NCBI GenBank assembly: GCA_963920635.1
Contig: OY987302.1
Coordinates: forward strand, 32,649,278 to 32,713,277
DNA length: 64,000 bases
Direction of reading: 5' to 3'
Source of the DNA: Pseudeuparius sepicola
Lineage: Eukaryota; Arthropoda; Insecta; Coleoptera; Anthribidae
Below the pieces are notes generated by a model. The model saw only the letters and a program-made list of their open reading frames with translations. It made no database searches and was not told the origin of the DNA. The translations under genes and the position numbers were made by a program. Positions 10,300 through 20,206 of this stretch are shown piece after piece. Within the stretch, counting starts at the first letter, position 1. Every line of letters starts with the position of its first letter.

Positions 10300-10500
10300 C
10301 TTAGTTTGCCTTATGCTAAAGACCTTATGAGCAAACGATCGTATAGAACGTTGATTTACAATTTTCTCTGTCCTACACTAGTTGCCGAGTATAATAACAG
10401 AAAACATAGAGTGATTCAAATGAAACCCAACCAAGTTAATAAAAGAAACGAACAATATCTGCTTAAAAAAGTGTATAGTCACGTGAAGATTTTCAGAGTT
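10300..10500 (+). pseudogene. Polinton integrase fragment (end of catalytic core)
   Basis: The reading LMSKRSYRTLIYNFLCPTLVAEYNNRKHRVIQMKPNQVNKRNE matches the segment between the catalytic core and the C-terminal domain of Polinton integrases. The YNN-KHR-I-M-P signature is typical. It is followed by LLKKVYSHVKIF, after which the frame runs into an (AAT)-rich stretch antisense to the polymerase C-terminus. The D-D-E catalytic residues lie upstream in a complete gene and are not found here. It is convergent with polB. Confidence 0.7.
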
Positions 10501-10514
10501 AGTAATAATAATAA

Positions 10515-11065
10515 TAGTAATAATCTGGATACGTTATCTGCTTCGCTACAACACTACCTTTGGATTTTTTAACACACAAATTTTTTCCTTGAACGTTATA
10601 AGTTTACATTTTAGATCTAAGTCCCACAAAATGTGTTAAAATACGGCCATTTAACTCGTCTTTCATCAGTCCTGGCTCCTTCTTATTTACAAGCGGAATT
10701 CCATATTGATTATCTGCAGGATAGTCACTAGTATCAAACCGATGAATATGATTCTTAATTACATCCTCGAACATGTCCTCACAACGGATTTCGTAAACTA
10801 AACTATCAGTATCAGTAAATAATAATAAGCAGTTAGTTGGTGAAAATATTTTCAACATAAAATCATAGTGAAATTCATAAACACAGGTCTTTGATATGTC
10901 CAGAATAGACATCCCAACGTGCAGAGGTTTATCAAACATAATATTTGTCTTATTTAATTCGACACTTACTAAATTCTCTTCAGACATTATCCTATGTCTA
11001 AAACGAGGGCTAGAAATTAAATTTTTGGCGCCGTATCTACCCTCCCACGTCCTTAATAATCTCAC
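10515..11065 (-). pseudogene. Polinton DNA polymerase B, C-terminal part (motif C), outer left copy
   Basis: The minus strand reads RLLRTWEGRYGAKNLISSPRF, ILDISKTCVYEFHYDFM and the motif C block LLLFTDTDSLVYEI with its two catalytic aspartates, then NKKEPGLMKDELNG. A TAA after GLRSKM (about 10604) is followed in the same frame by recognisable C-terminal residues to about 10515, so a point nonsense mutation truncates the protein. At 11066 the gene is cut by the ISL2EU insertion; the upstream part resumes at 15923. This C-terminus exists only once in the window because the palindromic copy ends inside ISL2EU. Confidence 0.85.
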
Positions 11066-11766
11066 AATAGGGTAGTTTCCTGTAGTCGAATTTTCGAGTC
11101 AAATGCCGGTTAAAGGATATAGGGAAAACAAATATATTTATAAATATATCTCATTTTTGCCATAATTGTTTCCAAAGTGAATAATTTAAAAATTAAATTT
11201 AAATTCGTTTGAATTGCCGAATAAAAGCCGAAGTCAAATTGACGTCATTATGTGGATCCGAATATTTCGCAATTTTTGCTCCATTGTAAAATAGTCTTTA
11301 TTAGCTAACTACGGGTTACTGTTTTGTGGTTGAATGTTGACAGTGGCATTTTCAGGTTATGACATTTTATGAGAATAGTAAACAAAATATATTGTCTACT
11401 ATTTCTATGCGAGCTGTATTAGAAGCACTATAATTACTTAAAATTTTATTACCAGAAAAGCCAATACAGGTAAGTAACTTCCAAATTATACAAAAAATAA
11501 TTTAAGAAGAGGCCTAATTGTATTATTACTATACTACCTTATAATTTGTTTATAAATTCATATTTAAAAGACCTCTGGATTAATGTTTTTAATAAGGTAT
11601 TTGCATATTGAATGACGTTTTATTACTAAACTTCTGGGAAATGTGCTTGCCATACCTGCCCTTAATCCATAAAATTACATATAAAAAGTACATCAACAAC
11701 AATTTTAGGTTAGTTGTTCATGCAGTGGCAGCTTTGGAGAGTGTATTATCAGCGATTTTCCCAAAA

Positions 11767-13264
11767 ATGGCAAGTAGACAAAGTGTTGGTTTTCTAAAGG
11801 CAAGCACCGATAATCTACCAAACATAGACATATTTATGGTGACGGACTTTTTAAAACAAGATGATCGTTTTAATTCTGCTGAAAAAAGAGGAGTTAAAGC
11901 ATCCAAGTAAGTACATACCTAGTCATTTTATAAATTTGGATAGGTATATTTTTTATTAAGACAATATATGTATCCAAGATAAATTGCTGTTTATTTAGGT
12001 AATAATTAATAAGCTATTGTTTCAGTGTTAGTAGAGAATGTTATGGAGACAGTGCTATTGGTTAAAACGAAAAAATTCGATTTGCACAGTTCGAGCAAGA
12101 ATTTGCCCGGAACATAAAATTCGAAATAAAAATTATACTGTGGAGTTGGTAGTTCACGAAACAGAAGAGAAAATAGAAAATGTTCAATGTAATGACTGTG
12201 CTGCTTCCGAAGGTATTGTTGAGATATTTCATGGATGAAATTGAAATTCTCGCTAATATTTTATTTTTATTATTTTAGGAGGCTGCAAACATGCTTTGGC
12301 ATTTCTCATGTGGTGTCATAGAAGAAGTGAAGAACCATCACCTACAGAAGTTGAATGTTACTGGAAGAAACCACGTCTATCAGAAGTAACCACCACCAAA
12401 AAAATTCTTGAAGTTAAAGAACTTCAATTAAAAGGAACACCAACAGCAGCAAATTTACCCAACTACGACATTTTTTTAATTCTGTTATTAATACGGCTAT
12501 ACAAAAAAATATCAATAGTCATATAACAGCATACAAAACAGAATTAAGTACAGAAGATCAATTATTTTATTCGGTGCATTATTTAATGTATGGATTCAAA
12601 AATACCAACAAGATTTGTCCAAATGAGTTCATTGAATATGCAAAATCTATGTTTACTGAAAATATTTGTTCTATAATAGAAAAAAACACCAGAGGCCAAC
12701 ATGATTCGCCACTATGGCACGAACTTAGATTTGGTCGTATAACTGCTTCCAAGTTATACGAAGTGAGCAAATGCAAGAAAGCATCGGGCAGTTTAGTGGA
12801 AACCATTATTGGCTCGAGAAAAGTGCCCAATAGTAAAGCAATGGAGAGAGGAAGAATACTCGAGAAAGAAGTTATTAAAGAAGTACAATCAAAATTAGAT
12901 TTGAAAATAAGACCTTGTGGTTTATTTCCTTATATTCAAAACCCGATATTTGCTGCAAGCCCTGATGGAGTCTGCGAGAAAGCAGGTCTTACAATCGAGG
13001 CGAAGTGCCCAGTGTCGGAGAAAACTTTTGAGAGCTACGTTAAATATGGTGTAATAAATAAAAAATATATGGCTCAAATGCAACTGCAAATGTTACTTTG
13101 CAATAAGAAGAAAGCCCTTTTTTGTGTAGCTAAGCCGAATTTCGAAATATCAAAAGAATTTGAATACCACTATGTATGAAGAATTGTTCATGCATTCATT
13201 AGTCGATTTTGCAGAAGTCTTTTGTAAAAACCATATATTTCCTAAAATATATGAGTCCATATAA
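11767..13264 (+). pseudogene. ISL2EU SWIM/YqaJ-type nuclease gene, left copy
   Basis: Exon 1 runs from the ATG at 11767 (MASRQSVGFLKASTDNLP) to a GTAAGT donor at 11907. Exon 2 starts after TTTCAG at 12026, and a further donor/acceptor pair (about 12214 and 12278) joins a SWIM-like zinc finger across the intron (CNDCAASEG, then GCKHALAF). CYWKKP follows. The C-terminal nuclease has RGRILEKEV, the PD-(D/E)XK core SPDGV…IEAKCP and QMQLQML, as in the YqaJ/lambda exonuclease family. Frameshifts occur near 12057, in a T7 run near 12474 and near 13176, after which the true C-terminus (DFAEVFCKNHIFPKIYES) is still legible. Presumed role: end processing or recombination during transposition. Confidence 0.75.
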
Positions 13265-13424
13265 TTTTTATTGTAATATTCTGAGTAATAAACGGTTTGT
13301 GTTTTTGTATCGTATTATTTTGTTTAACCATTGTCAGAGAGGAGAGAATAAAACACTATTGTATTTGTAAGTTTTACAAAAGAATATATTTCTTTCTACT
13401 AAAGAAATAATTTTTGAAAAAAAA

Positions 13425-13640
13425 TCCTGGGTTTCGACCATAAATTATTTATTTATTTTTTAGAATGACAGTTTTTATTAAAAAAAAACACACTAAAAAT
13501 CGTGGACACTACAGTTTTATAACCTGATGATGGCATAATAGCCGAAACACGTGTAGTGTCCACGATTTTTAATGTGTTTTTTTTAATAAAAACTGTCATT
13601 CTAAAAAATAAATAAATAATTTATGCTCGAAACCCAGGAT
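13425..13640. repeat. Foldback repeat with hammerhead-ribozyme-like core, left copy
   Basis: Inverted arms of about 90 bases (starting TCCTGGGTTTCGACC and ending in its complement) flank a short middle that contains CTGATGA (13524-13530), a GGC/GCC stem with an ATAATA loop, GAAA (13544-13547) and then ACGTGTA. A long stem closes it: 13501-13513 is perfectly complementary to 13552-13564. CUGANGA-stem-GAAA-stem-UH is the hammerhead layout, and such motifs are known from Penelope-like retroelements. The unpaired stretch between the outer stem and CTGATGA is longer than usual, so activity is uncertain. Confidence 0.55.
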
Positions 13641-13750
13641 TCTTCTTCAAAAATAAGATACGAACAGGAAACCCTAAACAACAAAAAAAAAATGTAGCAA
13701 CAAACATGATTTCTTTATTTATTTACATTAAAAACGCTTAACAATATTGC

Positions 13751-15351
13751 TCATTTTTTTTTAATTAAAGGTGCCTGTAAATTTATAACAGCACAAGCAA
13801 TTTTTATAACATAATCTGAGTCATCAATTAAATTATGATTAATTACAAAATGTGGCTTTAAAAATGCAAATTCTCTTAATCGTCTAATCACACGTTCGAC
13901 GTGTATTCGTAAGCTTGCAATTCGTTTGCTTTCGATAACTTGTTCCTTCGTGGATTTTTGTGTTGCACTTACACTTACTGGTTTCACCAATGTACAATGT
14001 TTAGGTTCTAACAATTTGGTGATACCTTTGAACCCTCTATCAGCCATTACCAGTGTATTTGAGGGAAGCTTATTTAAATAGTTGGATTTTTCAACTATAG
14101 CGTAGTCTGATGCTCTTCCCCCGTATCCGCTTGAAATAAAGTTTATTAAACCATCAGGTGTGCATGATATCAGATATTTTATTGTGTTACTTTTCTTATA
14201 CTCAGACCATGTTAAAGCTTGATGAATTGGGTTGGTTGGTTTTTCTATTTGAATCTCAAGACAATCTATTATCGATTGCACATTATTATACCTTGCCCTG
14301 AAGGCAATGGGTAAGTTCTTTTTTATTAAATTGGGGGTAGGCCAATATACAAATTGATCCAAAAAATGTGCAAGCACAACTATTGTTTTTTAAATACTTT
14401 TCTTGCTTGTGAAATTGAACAACCAAATTGGTCTGCTAACCTTGCCAAGTGTCGTTGACTTTAATTTTCATTAAAGTAAGATATATGTCATTTTCATTCA
14501 AATTGCTTGTTTCACACAATTTTGGCACAATTATTTCCAGCCAAGGTTTCGGTATGCCTATGTATCTCTTTGGAAATTGTTTGATCAACTTTACTATCTG
14601 TGCTTCGATTTGGATTGAAATATTTTGCTGGGTTTGTTTTTTTAATTGTTCGCTGCTACTTGTAGGACTACTTAATGCACTAAAAGGTGTGAAGTCACTC
14701 GAGGAAGGCATATCGGATCTAAAGCTCTTTTTTAGTTTCGCTGGTGACGAATTTGGTGACTCCGTAACAATTTCAACTCGCTTTCTATTTTTTATCGATT
14801 AATTCGGGTTCTGTTTGTGTATTTTTATTTTTTGAATTAGCGAGAAAAAAGTTGCATTCGACACCTTTGGGCTGGATCATCGTTCTTTGTGTTTGTACTG
14901 ACTGGTCCAAACTTAAATTGTATGTTTGTGTTCCTGTTGATTTTTTTTTTAAATCTTGTGGCCATATCTTCTACATTCACAGAAAAACTTTTAGCATCAC
15001 TTTCTAATTTACTTGTACCAGGCCAATTAAATTTATGTGGTACAATTTGCGGTTTCATCTTTATATTCACAGATCCTTTCATTAATTGAAATTCGATATA
15101 ATTTTCCATGTCACGTTCTATCTGTAAAATAAAATTTAAAATTATATCAGGTTTTTTATATAAAAATGATTATTTCTTACATCAAAATGATCTTCACAGC
15201 AATAATAAGGAGGGCCTTTGTAACAAGGATTACAGCGAGCTGCTTCAAACCATAATCTTCGCCTTTCAGGTGCACTAGGTACATGAACAAAAATCTTGTT
15301 GCTGTTGCTAGTATCATTATTACAATAACTTACAAAGCACTTTTTAAACAT
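13751..15351 (-). pseudogene. ISL2EU THAP-DDE transposase, left copy
   Basis: Exon 1 (ATG at 15351) encodes a THAP finger: C-x4-C in KCFVSYC, the W of RRRLWFEAARC, then C-x2-H in CCEDHFD. A 59-base intron (about 15122-15180) follows. The next exon continues through a polar linker, a helix-turn-helix-like segment and a DDE_Tnp_4/IS5-like catalytic domain with ADRGFKG (second D) and RIHVERVIRRLREF (E). A one-base deletion near 14450 (absent from the right copy) and further A-run frameshifts break the reading. The gene is convergent with the YqaJ-type gene, as expected for this family. Confidence 0.75.
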
Positions 15352-15922
15352 TATATATCGCAAAATTGAACACAAATCTCTCGAAATATCGTTAACAAAG
15401 CAAAACAAAAACTAGGTTAGAATATAATAACAGAAGACAGCAATGTCACATTCCATAGACTTAAAAATATGAGTTCGCTTTGTTGCTAAGTTTAATCGAC
15501 GGGCGCTTCTTATTTATTTATTTATTGTTGTTGTATTCTGTGCCAACTTTGCAGTTATTATATAAGATATCAATTCATAATGTTATTATATATGTGATAT
15601 TTGATTGAATTCGCTCTAAATTTCATTAAACTTTGGATTTCTTGACTTTAATTTAAACTTTTATTGGTTGAGGATTAGATAAAATGCACATGTTGGCAAT
15701 ATTACGTTTATAAGAACTATACGTCAACAAGAAAACCATAGTCACACAGCACAAACACTTTATGACGAAATTTTAGAAAATACCGTTAAAATTTGTAACT
15801 AATGGAAATTGAATTTTCTCCTAAATAAAATAAAACAATTAATATTCGATTGCATTACGTAATTCTGGAACAAACAAGGAATGCAATAATGCCCATTTAT
15901 AAAAAGTGTAAACTTCCCTATT

Positions 15923-18461
15923 CTATGTTTTCTAGCATTTTGCATTGTTTTGCCGTAGATCGCATTATTCATTAGTTTCACTATATTTTTTTTCAAAATC
16001 TAATGTTGTCACACTTTCTAAGAGAGTATTGAGTTGTATATAGCGAGCTAACCAGGCAGACTGCTTAAATTTCAAAACTATGAATTTTTTTCAGAATTAA
16101 ATCAAAGCTTAAGCGCTCCATAATGAATCACATAATTCTTCTTATCGTAGAGAGTGGTCATGAGATTTTTTATTTTGGAACCTGGAGGTTTACGATGTTC
16201 AGGTGCGAAAGGAATATCTTTATGATGGTCATGAAGGTGATCTGGATACGAGAAATCCATTTCTAAAATATATCCTTCATCGGCATTGTCAGCAACCTTG
16301 GTGACGTCAGTATCGTTGGAGACCCACTCAAATCCTCCTTAAGGGAGGGGTTCACCATTGCCCAGCCATAAAGGTTGTTAACATCCGCATAAAGAATATA
16401 TTTTGATGGTATACTAGCATCATAGTTTGCCATATATTTGTTTTTGGCCTGAGAAAAGCGGTGGCTTACCTGGCTTACCCCACCTCGAATTTCCCTCTCG
16501 AAAAACAATAAGATGTCACTATCTTGGAAGGTTTCTAATTTACATTTCGTATATCGAAGCATGCAATCCCAACTGAATCCAGGCAAAGTATAGTACCAGG
16601 CAGGAGCTAAACCGTAATTCCGAAGACAAGTCGTTCTAAAATTTTCAAATATATCTGTGAGTAAAACTACGTCAGTCTTTAAGTACAGATCTGAATACTC
16701 GCCCAAGGCTTTTACACCAAACCTCTCCCAAATTAATTGCGCATGTCTGTAATCCTTCTCGTTAATATTAGTGTCATTTAATTTGTTATAAAAATGTTGA
16801 ATCGATGGTAATGCGGTTTCTTCCAATTTTCACAGAGAATCGATATAATGATAACAAAAACCCCTTTCCTAGTTAACAAGTCAAAATTTTAAGTTGACAA
16901 ACGGAATTCATTTCTAGTATTTTCGAAGCTATTTAAAGATGATGCGTGTTTGTCGAGAGGAAAGGCCAAGAACTTGAAAGAATCGATGAACCGAAATTTA
17001 ATATTTGTTTCATTATCGAATACTGTAAAGCTTATATATTTTTCATTATTAACAGGAAGTAGGTTGACATGATTCCGTTTGGCAAGTTCTCGTATTATAA
17101 AGTGGCTATCATACCCACTAAGATTGAGGAAAATGATGGGAACTACGAACAAGTTTTTATAATTTAAGTTGCATGCTTGATGTACATAACCTCGAAACAT
17201 CGATGACAGGTGACAGTGGTCACGTACAATTATGTCGTTAACATTGAATTTTTTCTCGCAAATGTGACAATTATGGGTGGCATCTTTAAGACTTATGGCT
17301 TCGTCCATGGGTTCAACATGATTCAATTTGTCAAAAGAGCACTTGAAATAATAACCGGCACTAAATGCTTCATGTCTTTGATATTTAGCAGTTTTTAGGA
17401 TGGTATCAGAATATCCGCAGGGTTTTAGCATTGCTTCAAAGTCAGCATACAGGGTAAATGGGGTGCGTTCTTTATTAACAACATTTTTAAATTCGATAAA
17501 CTTCCTTTTGGGAAACTAGATTTTACAGTTATTTATTTGCTCACAATAAACTGTATGCTCTTCTAACTTATCTTGCGATGAAAAGTATGTTTATGTTTCC
17601 TAGACTGTTTCGAAATCAGTCTAGATAAATCTTTAATCCATCAATAATGGTATTTTATATCAACGATCGAATCGTTGACAGACGGTGCTTCAAAGTCGCT
17701 AGTTTTCAAAAAATAATGACTTTGAATTAGAAGTAAATTCACTATCCATTTTATTTTTAGTTAGTCGAGCTGGAGAGGCGATAAATTGACGTGGAGTCTC
17801 ACTTACCAACTCCAAAATATACACATTTATAGAAATTTTTCAAATTTCGATATTTGGGATAATTGCATTGGTAAATCTATATCATCTAATTTAAATTGCT
17901 GCCTGTAATGAGGATATGAATTAGTGCGATCAGTATGTTTTTGAGAGGGGTAAAGAGCGGCAATAACACTTCAAAAGAAGCATGCTACATCAATATTTTT
18001 TACATTGACACATGCTTGTTTTTTGGAAATATCAACGGGAAGTGACAGATATGAAGCACCGTTTCCTATCTCAACTTTATTTGTACTAATAACTAAACTT
18101 AAAATTTTGCGTAACGCCCGATCCATTGTCATGAAAATCTTCAAGCTTCTTTATAATCCTATCTTTTATATTATCTGTAAACCACAACTTTAAATCACTC
18201 CCCTGGTCAATTATAACATTTTTCGTTATGAAGCATTTGTTGTCACTTGTGACTGTATCTTGACACATTTTAACAGATTCACCATTAAAAACCGCATTTA
18301 CCTTAACAATGTGAAAAGCATTTAAAGTTCTGGTTATACGACTCTTAAAAAGAATAAATGCATCGTCAAAAAACTGGAATAAATCGATGTGTCTCATATT
18401 ACTATAACACCTGTGCGAAGACGACTCTGGAACGCTGCTTGAACGTCCACCCATTTGACTC
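15923..18461 (-). pseudogene. Polinton DNA polymerase B, N-terminal and central part, left arm
   Basis: On the minus strand the reading starts with the conserved N-terminal region (HIDLFQFFDDAFILFKSRI, WFTDNIKDRIIKKLEDF). It continues to exonuclease motif I (YADFEAM), a zinc-binding insert (CHICEKKF…DHCH…ACNLNYK), Exo II (NLSGYDSHFIIREL), Exo III (YLKTDVVLLTD), polymerase motif A (ADVNNLYGWAM) and motif B (KLMNNAIYGKTMQN). ISL2EU then interrupts it. This is the protein-primed family B polymerase of Polintons, which would replicate the linear element. Several frameshifts and stops separate the blocks. It continues in a C-terminal piece at 11065-10515. Confidence 0.85.
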
Positions 18462-19128
18462 GGTGACTTCTATTGAGGTGTTGCTTACCAGATCCAGTTT
18501 TGCATAATGTTTTAAAGTATAATTGAAGTCTTTTGAGATGTTGCAGATTTGCATGCAACTTTGACAAAGTGCCTTGGTGAAAATGACATCGGAGTGCTGA
18601 GGAATGCTGTCTCACCGACAATTGCAACTTTTGCTGCTAACGTTGTAATACTTGTGGAAGTGTAGGTGTGCCACTTTCATTAAGTATGTTAAACACCTTC
18701 TCATATGCCTTTACAGTTTTGTCGTTCACTGTAGCTATTTCATTACCATCTATCATCTTCGAAGCAATGAGTAGAGCAGTGTGCTAGAAATCTGCAGAGT
18801 TCCTACCTATATAGGGTAAGAACAAACGTCGAAGGATGGTCCCTTCTCCAAAATTTTATTATGAAAACAGGACCTGGGAAAAGATTTTTTTGACTTTACA
18901 TCTGTTGCTCCCTTTTCTATTTCTTGAACATTTTGAGTACCATTTTCGAAGTGCAATGAATAACTTTGCACTCTACAAACATTAATTCCACTGATACCAT
19001 ATGCATATGAAAGCACGTCTTCCCTGCAGCGGGAAAGTTTTTAAATATATGACTTTTTTTCATAATCATTTTTCGAGTACTTTTCTGCAAAATTGGAAAT
19101 GAAACAGCATAATAACTTTTCATTTTTT
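18461..19128 (-). other. Unrecognised ORF fragments upstream of polB, left arm
   Basis: Between the arm's inner end and polB lie two overlapping open frames on the minus strand. One reads …NFPAAGKTCFHMHMVSVE, the other SYAYGISGINVCRVQSYSLHF and continues KGPSFDVCSYPI. The change of frame in mid-block suggests one frameshifted gene, with part of it or polB continuing as NESGTPTLPQVLQ and QHSSALRCHFHQGTLSK. FPAAGKTC resembles a P-loop but the glycine pattern is incomplete, and a zinc-finger reading is equally possible. Family unknown. Confidence 0.35.
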
Positions 19129-19228
19129 ACATTTTTATTTTCACAAAAACTACATTGTTATTTACATCGTCTTATAAATTCAGCAAAAAACATTAGTTCT
19201 ACCCTCGGGCAGTGTAATTTTTTTCAAT

Positions 19229-19436
19229 GCGTCGTCTGGGGGAGTCCGCTGGCTATGAACTTATAGCTTACAAGGGTGGAAGTGTTGAGAAGAATCTGCT
19301 GCATGCCGCGGGGTATACCCACTTATCCTAGAATATCGAGGATATAGGCTGCCCCAAATTCGACGTCCTTGTTCAGAAGCAGCAGAGGTTCTACGAGCGA
19401 GTGCGTGCAAACCAATGTGAGCGACATATCAAGAAG
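19229..19436 (+). pseudogene. Palindrome spacer: C-terminal part of an exonuclease-like Polinton gene
   Basis: The plus strand reads RRLGESAGYELIAYKGGSVEKN, then LLHAAGYTHLS, a stop, NIEDIGCPKFDVLVQKQQ and RFYERVRANQCERHIKKH with a natural stop at the spacer edge. The first part is nearly identical to the minus-strand gene at 27070-27387, so the spacer holds its missing 3' half. YKGG-VEKDL and LEDLGCPKFD patterns occur in an arthropod-virus and transposon family that I remember as RNase H/DEDD-like. That functional reading is tentative. One internal TAG interrupts it. Confidence 0.55.
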
Positions 19437-19540
19437 CATTGAAAAAAATTACACTGCCCGAGGGAAGAACTAATGTTTTTTGCTGAATTTATAAGACGAT
19501 GTAAATAACAATGTAGTTTTTGTGAAAATAAAAATGTAAA

Positions 19541-20206
19541 AAAATGAAAAGTTATTATGCTGTTTCATTTCCAATTTTGCAGAAAAGTACTCGAAAAATG
19601 ATTATGAAAAAAAGTCATATAATTAAAAACTTTCCCGCTGCAGGGAAGACGTGCTTTCATATGCATATGGTATCAGTGGAATTAATGTTTGTAGAGTGCA
19701 AAGTTATTCATTGCACTTCGAAAATGGTACTCAAAATGTTCAAGAAATAGAAAAGGGAGCAACAGATGTAAAGTCAAAAAAATCTTTTCCCAGGTCCTGT
19801 TTTCATAATAAAATTTTGGAGAAGGGACCATCCTTCGACGTTTGTTCTTACCCTATATAGGTAGGAACTCTGCAGATTTCTAGCACACTGCTCTACTCAT
19901 TGCTTCGAAGATGATCGATGGTAATGAAATAGCTACAGTGAGCGACAAAACTGTAAAGGCATATGAGAAGGTGTTTAACATACTTAATGAAAGTGGCACA
20001 CCTACACTTCCACAAGTATTACAACGTTAGCAGCAAAAGTTGCAATTGTCGGTGAGACAGCATTCCTCAGCACTCCGATGTCATTTTCACCAAGGCACTT
20101 TGTCAAAGTTGCATGCAAATCTGCAACATCTCAAAAGACTTCAATTATACTTTAAAACATTATGCAAAACTGGATCTGGTAAGCAACACCTCAATACAAG
20201 TCACCG
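19541..20206 (+). other. Unrecognised ORF fragments upstream of polB, right arm
   Basis: This is the mirror copy of the fragments at 18461-19128. The frames MKSYYAVSFPILQKSTRKM and SYAYGISGINVCRVQSYS overlap in different phases. A short conserved-looking stretch follows (DGNEIATVSDKTVKAYEKVF). The position directly between the exonuclease-like gene and polB suggests a genuine Polinton gene, now frameshifted. No function can be assigned. Confidence 0.35.

Larger units (their letters stand above)
11066..15922. mobile_element. ISL2EU DNA transposon, left (complete) copy
   Basis: The element splits Polinton polB between motif B (…MQNARKH) and the segment before motif C (RLLRTWEGRYG). Its ends are AATAGGGTAGTTT on the left and the inverted AATAGGGAAGTTT on the right, 12 of 13 matching. 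The target duplication is at most about 2 bases and not resolved. It carries two convergent genes, a YqaJ-type nuclease (plus) and a THAP-DDE transposase (minus), which is the two-gene plan of ISL2EU (IS4EU) elements. A hammerhead-like foldback repeat lies between the genes. Both genes have frameshifts, so this copy is dead. Confidence 0.8.
11574..19228. repeat. Left arm of the giant inverted repeat
   Basis: This 7.65-kb stretch is repeated in reverse complement at 19437-27070 with only scattered base changes and small indels. It covers most of ISL2EU and most of polB. The inner end is the shared sequence around CCCTCGGGCAGTGTAATTTT. The outer end lies inside ISL2EU; the 508 bases left of it (11066-11573) are not in the other arm. 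Confidence 0.95.

Noticed and set aside
19544..19750. P-loop ATPase (packaging ATPase) reading of FPAAGKTC
   Set aside because: The full GxxxxGK[ST] pattern and a Walker B are not present, and the frame breaks nearby.
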